From positions 1 to 13,023 of the forward strand of contig CAINXF010000068.1 in NCBI GenBank assembly GCA_903854795.1: 13,023 nucleotides of DNA. Reading direction: 5' to 3'. Each line of letters starts with the position of its first letter. Position 1 is the stretch's first letter. A model generated the notes under the pieces. The model saw nothing but the letters and a program-made list of their open reading frames with translations. It ran no database searches and was not told the DNA's origin. Below are positions 1 to 4,352 of the stretch, in pieces. The translations under genes and the position numbers were made by a program. This DNA comes from Candidatus Kerfeldbacteria bacterium (GTDB lineage Bacteria > Patescibacteriota > Patescibacteriia > SBBC01).

Positions 1-540
1 ACGAATTACGTCCAGGTCGTGTACCCTCTGCAGATCGATGGTACACCGGTCGTACAGCAGAACGGCGATCCCATGGGCCTCACACTGTCGATCGACATGA
101 ACTCGTCCGCGGTAACATCGCTTTCCGGCCTCTCGACGCTCGAATTCACGAGCTCGGCCTACGATGCTATTGTTGACTTCGCCGCGGTCAAGAAGATCGC
201 GGAGCAGGGCGGCTTGTACGGTTCGTATGAGAGCGCGCCCATGGATTCCACGATAAAGACAACGACCACGACGCTTTCCCTCGGCACACCCGATCGCGTG
301 CTCATGGCCTCCTCGACCTACACCGACAACCGACAGCGTGACCTGTTCATTCCGACGCTACGGTTCCCGATCACCAATCCGCCCTCCGCCTACCAGAAGT
401 ACGTGCTCGTCCCGCTCGTGAAGGACCTGCCAGGCAACACCGTCCCGATCGGTATCGCAGTACCGGACGCGACCACGTCGACGGGAAGTACGGGATCCGG
501 AACGACCGGAACTGTGGGTAACGTGAACGTGAACAGGTAG
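1..540 (+). CDS. Hypothetical protein, 3' end only (likely extracytoplasmic)
   Basis: The reading frame is open from base 1 and ends at TAG 538-540, so the true start lies upstream; an internal GTG at 19 is not a convincing start. The visible 179 residues are rich in Ser, Thr, Gly and small hydrophobic residues, with no predicted TM helix and no Cys. The last ~25 residues form a low-complexity Thr/Ser/Gly tail ending in NVNVNR. This composition resembles secreted or surface proteins of Gram-positive-like or CPR bacteria, but I recognise no family. The gene converges on the minus-strand gene at 643-1440, with a hairpin element between them. A structural or adhesin-like role is possible but is inference only. 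Confidence 0.6.
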   Translation, partial: TNYVQVVYPLQIDGTPVVQQNGDPMGLTLSIDMNSSAVTSLSGLSTLEFTSSAYDAIVDFAAVKKIAEQGGLYGSYESAPMDSTIKTTTTTLSLGTPDRVLMASSTYTDNRQRDLFIPTLRFPITNPPSAYQKYVLVPLVKDLPGNTVPIGIAVPDATTSTGSTGSGTTGTVGNVNVNR

Positions 541-567
541 TTTGGTTTCACGAAAGTTACGTAAAAC

Positions 568-612
568 GGAAAAGCCACACGGCGTTGTCTTGTGGGACTT
601 TTCCTTGTGGCT
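568..612. terminator. Bidirectional terminator-like hairpin with two alternative folds (copy 1)
   Basis: The element lies between two convergent genes. Fold 1 pairs GGAAAAG (568-574) with CTTTTCC (598-604) and continues, across a two-base bulge, with CCACA (575-579) to TGTGG (591-595). Fold 2 pairs AGCCACA (573-579) with TGTGGCT (606-612). The two folds share bases and exclude each other. Read on the minus strand, fold 1 is followed by a T-rich stretch, so it can end the minus-strand gene as well. A related element occurs at 3291-3332. Confidence 0.6.
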
Positions 613-642
613 GACATGACCAGTGACGGTCACGGTGCAGAA

Positions 643-1440
643 CTAGCGCAGGCGTTCGCAGATCGTGAATTCCACGCGCGCCCGTCTTTCGATCGTGAGA
701 TTCATGGACGTATAATCGCTCCAGGTGGCGACCTTTCGCGTATCGTGGCCCCAGATCCAATGGACGTACTCGTCCCAGTCGGAGTCCACGTGACCCGTGT
801 CGTTCATCGTCCACAGGTACCGCCACTCGCTGATACTACGCCAGGTCGCCCGGTTCTCAGGAGGAGAGACCCATGACTTCGGAACGGCGAATTGGCTCGC
901 GAGTACGTGGATCAGATTGAAGACCATACCGCGGTCGACGACACGCTGGTAGTGCGAAGAATCGGTGCGCGATCCCCAGAGGTCTTCGGGAACGTTCCAC
1001 GTCTTCGTATCCTTGGCGATATCGTACTCGAACAGCACCCAGTCGCCGCCCAGCTCACCCGGGACATAAACGGGCCGGAAGCCGAACTTCTCGATCAGGT
1101 AGATCCGGTCGAGGATCCACCTCGGGAGCTGAGGCGTGAAGCCCATCGGCAGTACCTTGTGCTGGTAGTACTTGCTGGCGATGTCCTCGACACGAAGCTG
1201 CCAGAACTGACGCTGCAATTCGAGCTGCAGATCGCGGAGCCGGTACGCATTGCCTTCCGTGGTGGCCACCAGCAGCTCCACGAGGGAGTGCTCGGTGCCG
1301 CACCGACAGCAGACCTTGCCGTCCTCCACGATGAGATGGCCACAGGGACTCGTTCCGCCAAACTTCGCCCGCAGCGCAGTACAGCGAATGTTCTTGCCTG
1401 ACTGTTCGAACTGATGTCGGATCTCCGATGCGCTAGGCAC
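643..1440 (-). CDS. Hypothetical Trp-rich protein with N-terminal Cys/His cluster
   Basis: The frame is open to 1518, but I place the start at GTG 1440, giving 265 aa. AGGAGG lies 7 nt upstream (1448-1453), and the promoter predicts transcription from about 1493, inside the longer version. I do not recognise the family. Near the N-terminus, C33-x-H35 and C44-C-x-C47 (with C20 nearby) look like a small zinc-binding knuckle. The rest is soluble-looking and aromatic: 13 tryptophans, several in the 190-240 stretch. There is no signal peptide or TM helix. The gene stands alone, ending against the hairpin at 568-612, with the zinc-ribbon gene upstream on the same strand behind its own terminator. 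Metal binding is inferred from Cys/His spacing alone. Confidence 0.75.
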   Translation of the reverse strand: MPSASEIRHQFEQSGKNIRCTALRAKFGGTSPCGHLIVEDGKVCCRCGTEHSLVELLVATTEGNAYRLRDLQLELQRQFWQLRVEDIASKYYQHKVLPMGFTPQLPRWILDRIYLIEKFGFRPVYVPGELGGDWVLFEYDIAKDTKTWNVPEDLWGSRTDSSHYQRVVDRGMVFNLIHVLASQFAVPKSWVSPPENRATWRSISEWRYLWTMNDTGHVDSDWDEYVHWIWGHDTRKVATWSDYTSMNLTIERRARVEFTICERLR

Positions 1441-1499
1441 GCTGGATCCTCCTCTGAAAAGGACTGCGATGCTACTTCTCGCCAGGTTGGCGACCGATG

Positions 1500-1528
1500 A
1501 AAATACCATCAAAACCAATAGTTGTCAA
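1500..1528 (-). promoter_or_regulatory. Promoter of the 265-aa gene (TTGACA-N17-TATTTT)
   Basis: On the minus strand there is a perfect -35 TTGACA (1523-1528), a 17-nt spacer and the -10 TATTTT (1500-1505). Transcription should begin near 1493, giving a leader of about 53 nt that contains the AGGAGG ribosome site. This supports the GTG at 1440 over the longer open frame. Confidence 0.7.
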
Positions 1529-1533
1529 TACCA

Positions 1534-1562
1534 AAGACACGCCCCGGATGGAGCGTGTCTTC
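1534..1562 (-). terminator. Terminator of the zinc-ribbon gene
   Basis: Perfect inverted repeat AAGACACGC / GCGTGTCTT around a 10-nt loop, lying just downstream (on the minus strand) of the stop codon of the 1576-1842 gene. On that strand the stem ends in CTTT followed by GGTATT, so the T tract is short. It separates this gene from the promoter of the next minus-strand gene. Confidence 0.6.
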
Positions 1563-1575
1563 ATGGGAAAGGGGA

Positions 1576-1842
1576 TTACTGTTTCCAGCGCTTGAGCGTC
1601 GGGAGGAATTCCGTCAGCATCGCATGCGCGGCCTCAGGCGTCATTCCCATGTCCTTCGAGAAGCCCGCGCAAAACTCGATCATCTCGGGAAGCGTTATGG
1701 ACGGATTGGTGAACGCTCCGTTCCGGAAACAGTTACTACAATAGTCCTCATTCTTACCGCCATCCGCGTTCGTACCGAAATCCTCGGGTTTCGACATCGG
1801 CATGCCGCAGCTTTGGCAGAACAGTCCTTGTGGGATATCCAT
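1576..1842 (-). CDS. Small zinc-ribbon protein (PF12674-like)
   Basis: 88 aa starting at ATG 1842. Two CxxC pairs, C9-x2-C12 and C35-x2-C38, frame a segment reading CQSCGMPM ... DGGKNEDYCSNCF. This matches the layout of the putative zinc-ribbon domain family PF12674, whose members are short, cytoplasmic and of unknown function. The C-terminal ~45 residues (an NPSITLPEMIEF-type helix and onwards) are also typical of those proteins. There is no Shine-Dalgarno; the predicted leader is about 24 nt. The gene is divergent from a MarR-type regulator, with -35 boxes only 2 nt apart, so that regulator is a plausible controller. No DNA- or RNA-binding role can be read from the sequence. Confidence 0.85.
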   Translation of the reverse strand: MDIPQGLFCQSCGMPMSKPEDFGTNADGGKNEDYCSNCFRNGAFTNPSITLPEMIEFCAGFSKDMGMTPEAAHAMLTEFLPTLKRWKQ

Positions 1843-1872
1843 AATATGTTCACACTAATAATATTCAACTAT

Positions 1873-1902
1873 AGTATAGCACTGGGACGGGAATGGCGTC
1901 AG
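1873..1902 (-). promoter_or_regulatory. Promoter of the zinc-ribbon gene (extended -10)
   Basis: On the minus strand, CTGACG (1897-1902), an 18-nt spacer and TATACT (1873-1878) preceded by TG one base upstream, which is an extended -10. Expected start about 1866. The hexamer overlaps a short inverted repeat, CTATA-G-TATAG (1869-1879). The -35 sits back to back with the MarR gene's -35. Confidence 0.55.
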
Positions 1903-1904
1903 TA

Positions 1905-1933
1905 TTGACAGCGGCGTATCATTGCTATATACT
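1905..1933 (+). promoter_or_regulatory. Promoter of the MarR-type gene (TTGACA-N17-TATACT)
   Basis: Perfect -35 TTGACA (1905-1910), 17-nt spacer and -10 TATACT (1928-1933). The predicted start is near 1940, leaving a leader of about 20 nt without a Shine-Dalgarno. The -10 is partly covered by the operator-like repeat at 1929-1948. Confidence 0.75.
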
Positions 1934-1948
1934 TGACCAATCAAGTAT
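1929..1948. promoter_or_regulatory. Operator-like inverted repeat on the MarR promoter
   Basis: Perfect 8-bp arms ATACTTGA (1929-1936) and TCAAGTAT (1941-1948) separated by CCAA. The repeat covers most of the -10 and the transcription start, where bound protein would block polymerase. MarR-family dimers typically bind 16-20 bp palindromes in their own promoters, so autorepression by the adjacent gene product is the natural reading. This is inferred from position and symmetry. Confidence 0.65.
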
Positions 1949-1960
1949 TAAGCAACAACC

Positions 1961-2395
1961 ATGAAGACCATACCACCATCCGTGTCGTTTTTCCTCCGGC
2001 TCGCAAATACGCAATCGAAGCTCTTAAACCGCTTTGATCGTGCGCTCGGCGGACTCGGCTTCACCGAGTTCCTGATCCTTTTGAGCCTCGACCAAGCGCC
2101 TGACGGTCAGCTGTCGCGCATCGAATTGGCCGAAAAGATCGGCATGACCGCTTCGGGCGTGACACGCATCCTTCTGCCCATGGCCAAGATCGGCCTCATC
2201 AAAAGCGGCCCACCGTCGTCCGACGCCCGTGTGCGCGCGGTGCGTGCGTCCGCCTCTGGCCGTGAAAAGATGGGGCATGAGCTCACGCGCCTCGAATTTC
2301 TGACTGACGAACTTCTCGCGAACAGCAAGAAGAAGGACCTCGAGACGCTGACCGAGCTGCTGCGCGACCTCGACGGCCGCGTGTCGGCACGCTGA
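1961..2395 (+). CDS. MarR-family transcriptional regulator
   Basis: 144 aa from ATG 1961. The winged-helix core is recognisable: a helix reading FTEFLILLSL, then LSRIELAEKIGMTASGVTRILLPMAKIGLI (about residues 48-77) as the helix-turn-helix and recognition helix. The wing follows, where the usual D-x-R appears as SSDARVRAV. A C-terminal helix (EFLTDELLANSKKKDLETLTELLRDL) serves dimerisation. Length is normal for the family. Such proteins are cytoplasmic dimeric DNA-binding proteins, usually repressors released by small ligands or oxidation; there is no Cys, so thiol sensing is unlikely. The promoter carries an 8-bp-arm inverted repeat that could be its own operator, and the divergent zinc-ribbon gene may share control. 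The ligand is unknown. Confidence 0.9.
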   Translation: MKTIPPSVSFFLRLANTQSKLLNRFDRALGGLGFTEFLILLSLDQAPDGQLSRIELAEKIGMTASGVTRILLPMAKIGLIKSGPPSSDARVRAVRASASGREKMGHELTRLEFLTDELLANSKKKDLETLTELLRDLDGRVSAR

Positions 2396-2476
2396 CCGCA
2401 TCGCATTACCCACAACTACACCTTTCGTAGGCATGGTTTTGTTTCCATAATTTTCGCTTCAAAGCTACTTTTTATG

Positions 2477-2482
2477 TATACT
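2477..2482 (+). promoter_or_regulatory. -10 box of the CPBP protease gene; leaderless start predicted
   Basis: TATACT (2477-2482) ends 8 nt before ATG 2491, so transcription would start at or next to the start codon. The -35 region (TTCGCT or TCGCTT around 2453-2459) is weak. No Shine-Dalgarno is present. If ATG 2503 were used instead, the leader would be only about 12 nt. Confidence 0.45.
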
Positions 2483-2490
2483 TGGCTAGC

Positions 2491-3258
2491 ATGAGTCTGT
2501 CTATGTCCCGCCGATTACTAATCACATTTATAATAAGTTTCTTCTTCCTCTGGACCTCCGCGTGGTTGCTCCACCAGCTTTTTGTGATCACGTTTGGATG
2601 GTGGAGTACCAATCAAAGTGTGGTTGAGGTGGCGTACTGGGAATCGATGAAGGCGCTTGTGTGGGTCGTGTACCCATGGATTTTTTGGAGAAAGCGTCTT
2701 TCTGTTATTTCAGTCCTGGATCGTAGTCCGGGACAGGCTCCAGCTGGAATCCAGAGTGTTAGAAGTGATCTGGATTCCGGCCCTCCGACCGGAATGACAA
2801 TAAGAGACTTCATCGGACTGTCACCGACGACCATGAAGCGCGGGTACAAGTGGGGGAGTGCCGCGACGATCGTCGTGGTCGGTGCGTCGATATTGTCGAC
2901 CTTCGTCATACATAAACACTTCATCGGCGTCGATAACTGGGCGACGTACATCTACGTCATCACGCTCACGCCGATCTTCGAGGAGATCATGTTCCGCGGG
3001 TTCATCCTGTCGGGACTTTTGGCCATCGGCATGAAGGGCAAGATGACGAACGTCGTTACGACCGTGTTGTTCGTGCTCATTCATTGCGTCGGTTGGTCGT
3101 TTCAGGGCGTGCTCATGCACAACCTCGCGTCGACCGCTTGGCTTAGTATCGCGCTCGTGAGCCTGATCGCGGGCTTCATTCGCATACACTCCGGTAGCCT
3201 CCGCGCGTCGATCCTGCTCCACATGGGCAACAACGCGTTCGCGGGGTTGTTCGGCTAA
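2491..3258 (+). CDS. CPBP (Abi) family intramembrane glutamic protease
   Basis: 255 aa from ATG 2491 (a TTG at 2482 overlaps the -10 box; ATG 2503 is possible). It is a multi-spanning membrane protein with the CPBP/Abi signature (PF02517): motif 1 EEIMFRG with E164, E165 and R169; motif 2 with H198 in FVLIHCVGW; motif 3 with H244 and N247/N248 in LLHMGNN. These match the catalytic residues of Rce1-like intramembrane proteases, which cut within or near the membrane; substrate unknown. In bacteria they process or protect against peptides, or work with bacteriocin systems, but none is adjacent here. Residues ~76-103, between the second TM segment and the core, are encoded by a palindromic repeat and probably form a disordered loop. 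The gene stands alone after the MarR gene. Confidence 0.85.
   Translation: MSLSMSRRLLITFIISFFFLWTSAWLLHQLFVITFGWWSTNQSVVEVAYWESMKALVWVVYPWIFWRKRLSVISVLDRSPGQAPAGIQSVRSDLDSGPPTGMTIRDFIGLSPTTMKRGYKWGSAATIVVVGASILSTFVIHKHFIGVDNWATYIYVITLTPIFEEIMFRGFILSGLLAIGMKGKMTNVVTTVLFVLIHCVGWSFQGVLMHNLASTAWLSIALVSLIAGFIRIHSGSLRASILLHMGNNAFAGLFG
2716..2799. repeat. In-frame palindromic repeat element inside the CPBP gene
   Basis: The inner arms CTGGAATCCAGA (2744-2755) and TCTGGATTCCGG (2769-2780) pair over 12 positions with one wobble, around a 13-nt loop. The flanks continue into CCGGAATGACA on the right and a GTCCGGGACAGGCTCC-type arm on the left. CTGGATTCC...GGAATGAC is the hallmark of interspersed palindromic repeats found in many bacterial genomes. 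Here it keeps the frame open and encodes residues ~76-103, including LDSGPPTGMT, the usual read-through peptide type of this repeat. Confidence 0.7.
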
Positions 3259-3290
3259 TTAAGCCGTCAACGGTAGAATCCGGCGTAATC

Positions 3291-3332
3291 GAAAGAGCCA
3301 CACGATGAACGGTGAGGTTCTTTCGTGTGACT
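3291..3332. terminator. Bidirectional terminator-like hairpin with two alternative folds (copy 2)
   Basis: Between the convergent CPBP and one-TM genes. Fold 1 pairs GAAAGAGCC (3291-3299) with GGTTCTTTC (3316-3324, one G-U), then CAC/GTG inside after an A-A mismatch. Fold 2 pairs AGCCACACGA (3296-3305) with TCGTGTGACT (3323-3332) with one mismatch. The GCCACACG core and the TGTG(G/A)CTGA tail also occur in copy 1 at 568-612, so the two look like one family. Confidence 0.6.
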
Positions 3333-3351
3333 GATACGAACGTGACGTAGG

Positions 3352-3759
3352 TTACGTCTTATTATCCGTTTCGATCAGGATCGTCTGCCGCATCTTGAAC
3401 TCGGCGCGCTCGAGCCATGGCTGGTACGTGCGCTTGAAGTTCGTGATCGCCAAGTCGACGCGCCGGAGATGCTCGTTGCGGAGCGAATCCATGGACTCCC
3501 AGTAGTAGGCGGTCAAGATGCCGTCGAACGCGATCGGCTGACCGGGCAGTACGACGATGATGATCGTTCCCGTGATGGGAATACTCGCGAATGCCCAGAG
3601 AAGCAGGTCGATTCGCTTTAGGTCGGCGGTGGCCTGTGCCTGGACATCGGGCGTGCAGTTGAGACTGACCGTTCTAGTGAAGGTGTTGTGCGTGTGCACG
3701 GGCTCGCCTTCGGCGGGCATGCCGGGCAGCAGCGGTCGTTTCATCAGCGTGAGTGACAT
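3352..3759 (-). CDS. Hypothetical protein with one transmembrane segment
   Basis: 135 aa from ATG 3759, with GGAGGT (3765-3770) 5 nt upstream. I do not recognise the family. The N-terminal ~50 residues are hydrophilic (THNTFTRTVSLNCTPDVQAQATADLKRID). Residues ~52-72 are hydrophobic (LLLWAFASIPITGTIIIVVLPG) and would form one TM helix or buried strand pair. The last ~60 residues are charged and partly helical (ESMDSLRNEHLRRVDLAITNFKRTYQPWLERAEFKMR). There is no signal peptide. It is divergent from the TfoX-like gene and convergent with the CPBP gene, and its promoter and long leader carry several inverted repeats, suggesting regulated expression. Function is unknown. Confidence 0.7.
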   Translation of the reverse strand: MSLTLMKRPLLPGMPAEGEPVHTHNTFTRTVSLNCTPDVQAQATADLKRIDLLLWAFASIPITGTIIIVVLPGQPIAFDGILTAYYWESMDSLRNEHLRRVDLAITNFKRTYQPWLERAEFKMRQTILIETDNKT

Positions 3760-3764
3760 TGGGT

Positions 3765-3778
3765 ACCTCCGGGGAGGT
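3765..3778 (-). promoter_or_regulatory. Ribosome site able to pair with upstream anti-SD
   Basis: On the minus strand the GGAGGT Shine-Dalgarno (3765-3770) is preceded by its exact complement ACCTCC, making a perfect palindrome around CCCG. A 5-bp hairpin with a 4-nt loop would hide the ribosome site. It is small, so the effect may be modest. Confidence 0.4.
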
Positions 3779-3785
3779 GCGGATG

Positions 3786-3845
3786 GTATTGAACGAGCGA
3801 TGTGCTGCTCGACGGTGTCGAGGGTAGAACTGAAACGTTCAATAC
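3786..3845. repeat. Nested inverted repeats in leader and promoter of the one-TM gene
   Basis: Outer perfect 10-bp arms GTATTGAACG (3786-3795) and CGTTCAATAC (3836-3845) are 40 nt apart; the right arm overlaps the -10 box of the minus-strand promoter. Inside lies a second perfect repeat, CTCGAC (3808-3813) / GTCGAG (3817-3822), with a 3-nt loop. These could be paired protein sites or leader structure. Confidence 0.5.
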
Positions 3846-3870
3846 TAACGGAACACGTGCATTATGTCAA
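3842..3870 (-). promoter_or_regulatory. Promoter of the one-TM gene (TTGACA-N17-TAGTAT)
   Basis: Perfect -35 TTGACA (3865-3870 on the minus strand), 17-nt spacer, -10 TAGTAT (3842-3847). Predicted start about 3835, giving a leader of about 75 nt. It overlaps the region where the -35 of the divergent TfoX-like gene would sit, so the two promoters may compete. Confidence 0.65.
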
Positions 3871-3874
3871 GGCA

Positions 3875-3883
3875 TGATATAGT
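3875..3883 (+). promoter_or_regulatory. Extended -10 of the TfoX-like gene; leaderless start predicted
   Basis: TGATATAGT gives TG-n-TATAGT with the hexamer at 3878-3883. The expected start, 7 nt downstream, is base 3890, the A of the ATG. No recognisable -35 is present, as is common with extended -10 promoters, and no Shine-Dalgarno exists. Confidence 0.5.
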
Positions 3884-3889
3884 CGATAC

Positions 3890-4237
3890 ATGAGTACTTC
3901 TCAAGCGACCATCGATTACATACAGGACCAAGCATCGAAGGCAGGCGATATCAGGAGCCGCAAGATGTTCGGCGAGTACGCGCTGTATTGCGACGACAAG
4001 GTCGTGGCGCTCGTGTGCGATGACCAGCTATACCTCAAACCGACCAGCGCAGGCAAAGCGTTGTTGGAGCATCCGACCGAGGCACCACCATATCCGGGTG
4101 CGAAGGACTATTTCCTTATAGACGAAAGCCTGATCGGGGACCGCGAGCTTCTGACCGCGCTCGTCCGTGCGACCGCGCATGAGGTGCCCCTTCGCATTCC
4201 CCGGAAACGTAGCGCACGGAAGGCGATACACAGATGA
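3890..4237 (+). CDS. TfoX N-terminal-domain protein
   Basis: 115 aa from ATG 3890. The segment RSRKMFGEYALYCDDKVVALVCDDQLYLKPT (about residues 22-52), followed by YPGAKDYFLID, matches the TfoX/Sxy N-terminal domain (PF04993), an alpha/beta domain found alone or joined to a C-terminal domain. The C-terminal TfoX domain is absent, so this is the common stand-alone short form. Full-length TfoX/Sxy acts with CRP to induce competence genes in gamma-proteobacteria; stand-alone members have no established role, and competence control should not be assumed here. The basic C-terminal tail (RIPRKRSARKAIHR) could bind nucleic acid. It converges on the aminopeptidase gene and has no partner in an operon. 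Confidence 0.85.
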   Translation: MSTSQATIDYIQDQASKAGDIRSRKMFGEYALYCDDKVVALVCDDQLYLKPTSAGKALLEHPTEAPPYPGAKDYFLIDESLIGDRELLTALVRATAHEVPLRIPRKRSARKAIHR

Positions 4238-4302
4238 TCGCGCATCGCGACACAAACGTCGTTGACCGGTGACGCAGGAGGAAACGAGGTAGAAAAATTC
4301 TT

Positions 4303-4332
4303 TCCGGCCGGATCCCGAAGGACCCGGCCGGA
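4303..4332 (-). terminator. Strong intrinsic terminator of the aminopeptidase gene
   Basis: 13-bp stem: TCCGGCCGG / CCGGCCGGA outside, with ATCC/GGAC inside. On the minus strand the loop is TTCG closed by C-G, the very stable UUCG tetraloop, and the one irregular pair becomes G-U. On that strand the stem is followed by a T tract (complement of GAAAAATTC, 4292-4300). It may also block read-through from the TfoX-like gene. Confidence 0.8.
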
Positions 4333-4352
4333 GATGTGTGACACGAGCATGT

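Noticed and set aside
859..920. AGGAGGAG followed by ATG on the plus strand
   Set aside because: The frame stops after 15 codons and lies within a well-supported minus-strand gene; the purine run is probably chance.
892..1401. 169-codon open frame on the plus strand
   Set aside because: Antisense to the 265-aa gene, which has a near-consensus promoter and AGGAGG. The plus frame has no ribosome site and shadow-like composition.
2630..3515. Similar peptides AYWESMKAL in the CPBP protein and AYYWESMDSL in the convergent one-TM protein
   Set aside because: The match is only about nine residues, on opposite strands and without flanking similarity, so duplication is not supported.
4276..4281. AGGAGG between the TfoX-like and aminopeptidase genes
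   Set aside because: No ATG, GTG or TTG follows at a usable distance with an open frame, and the strong terminator lies just beyond.
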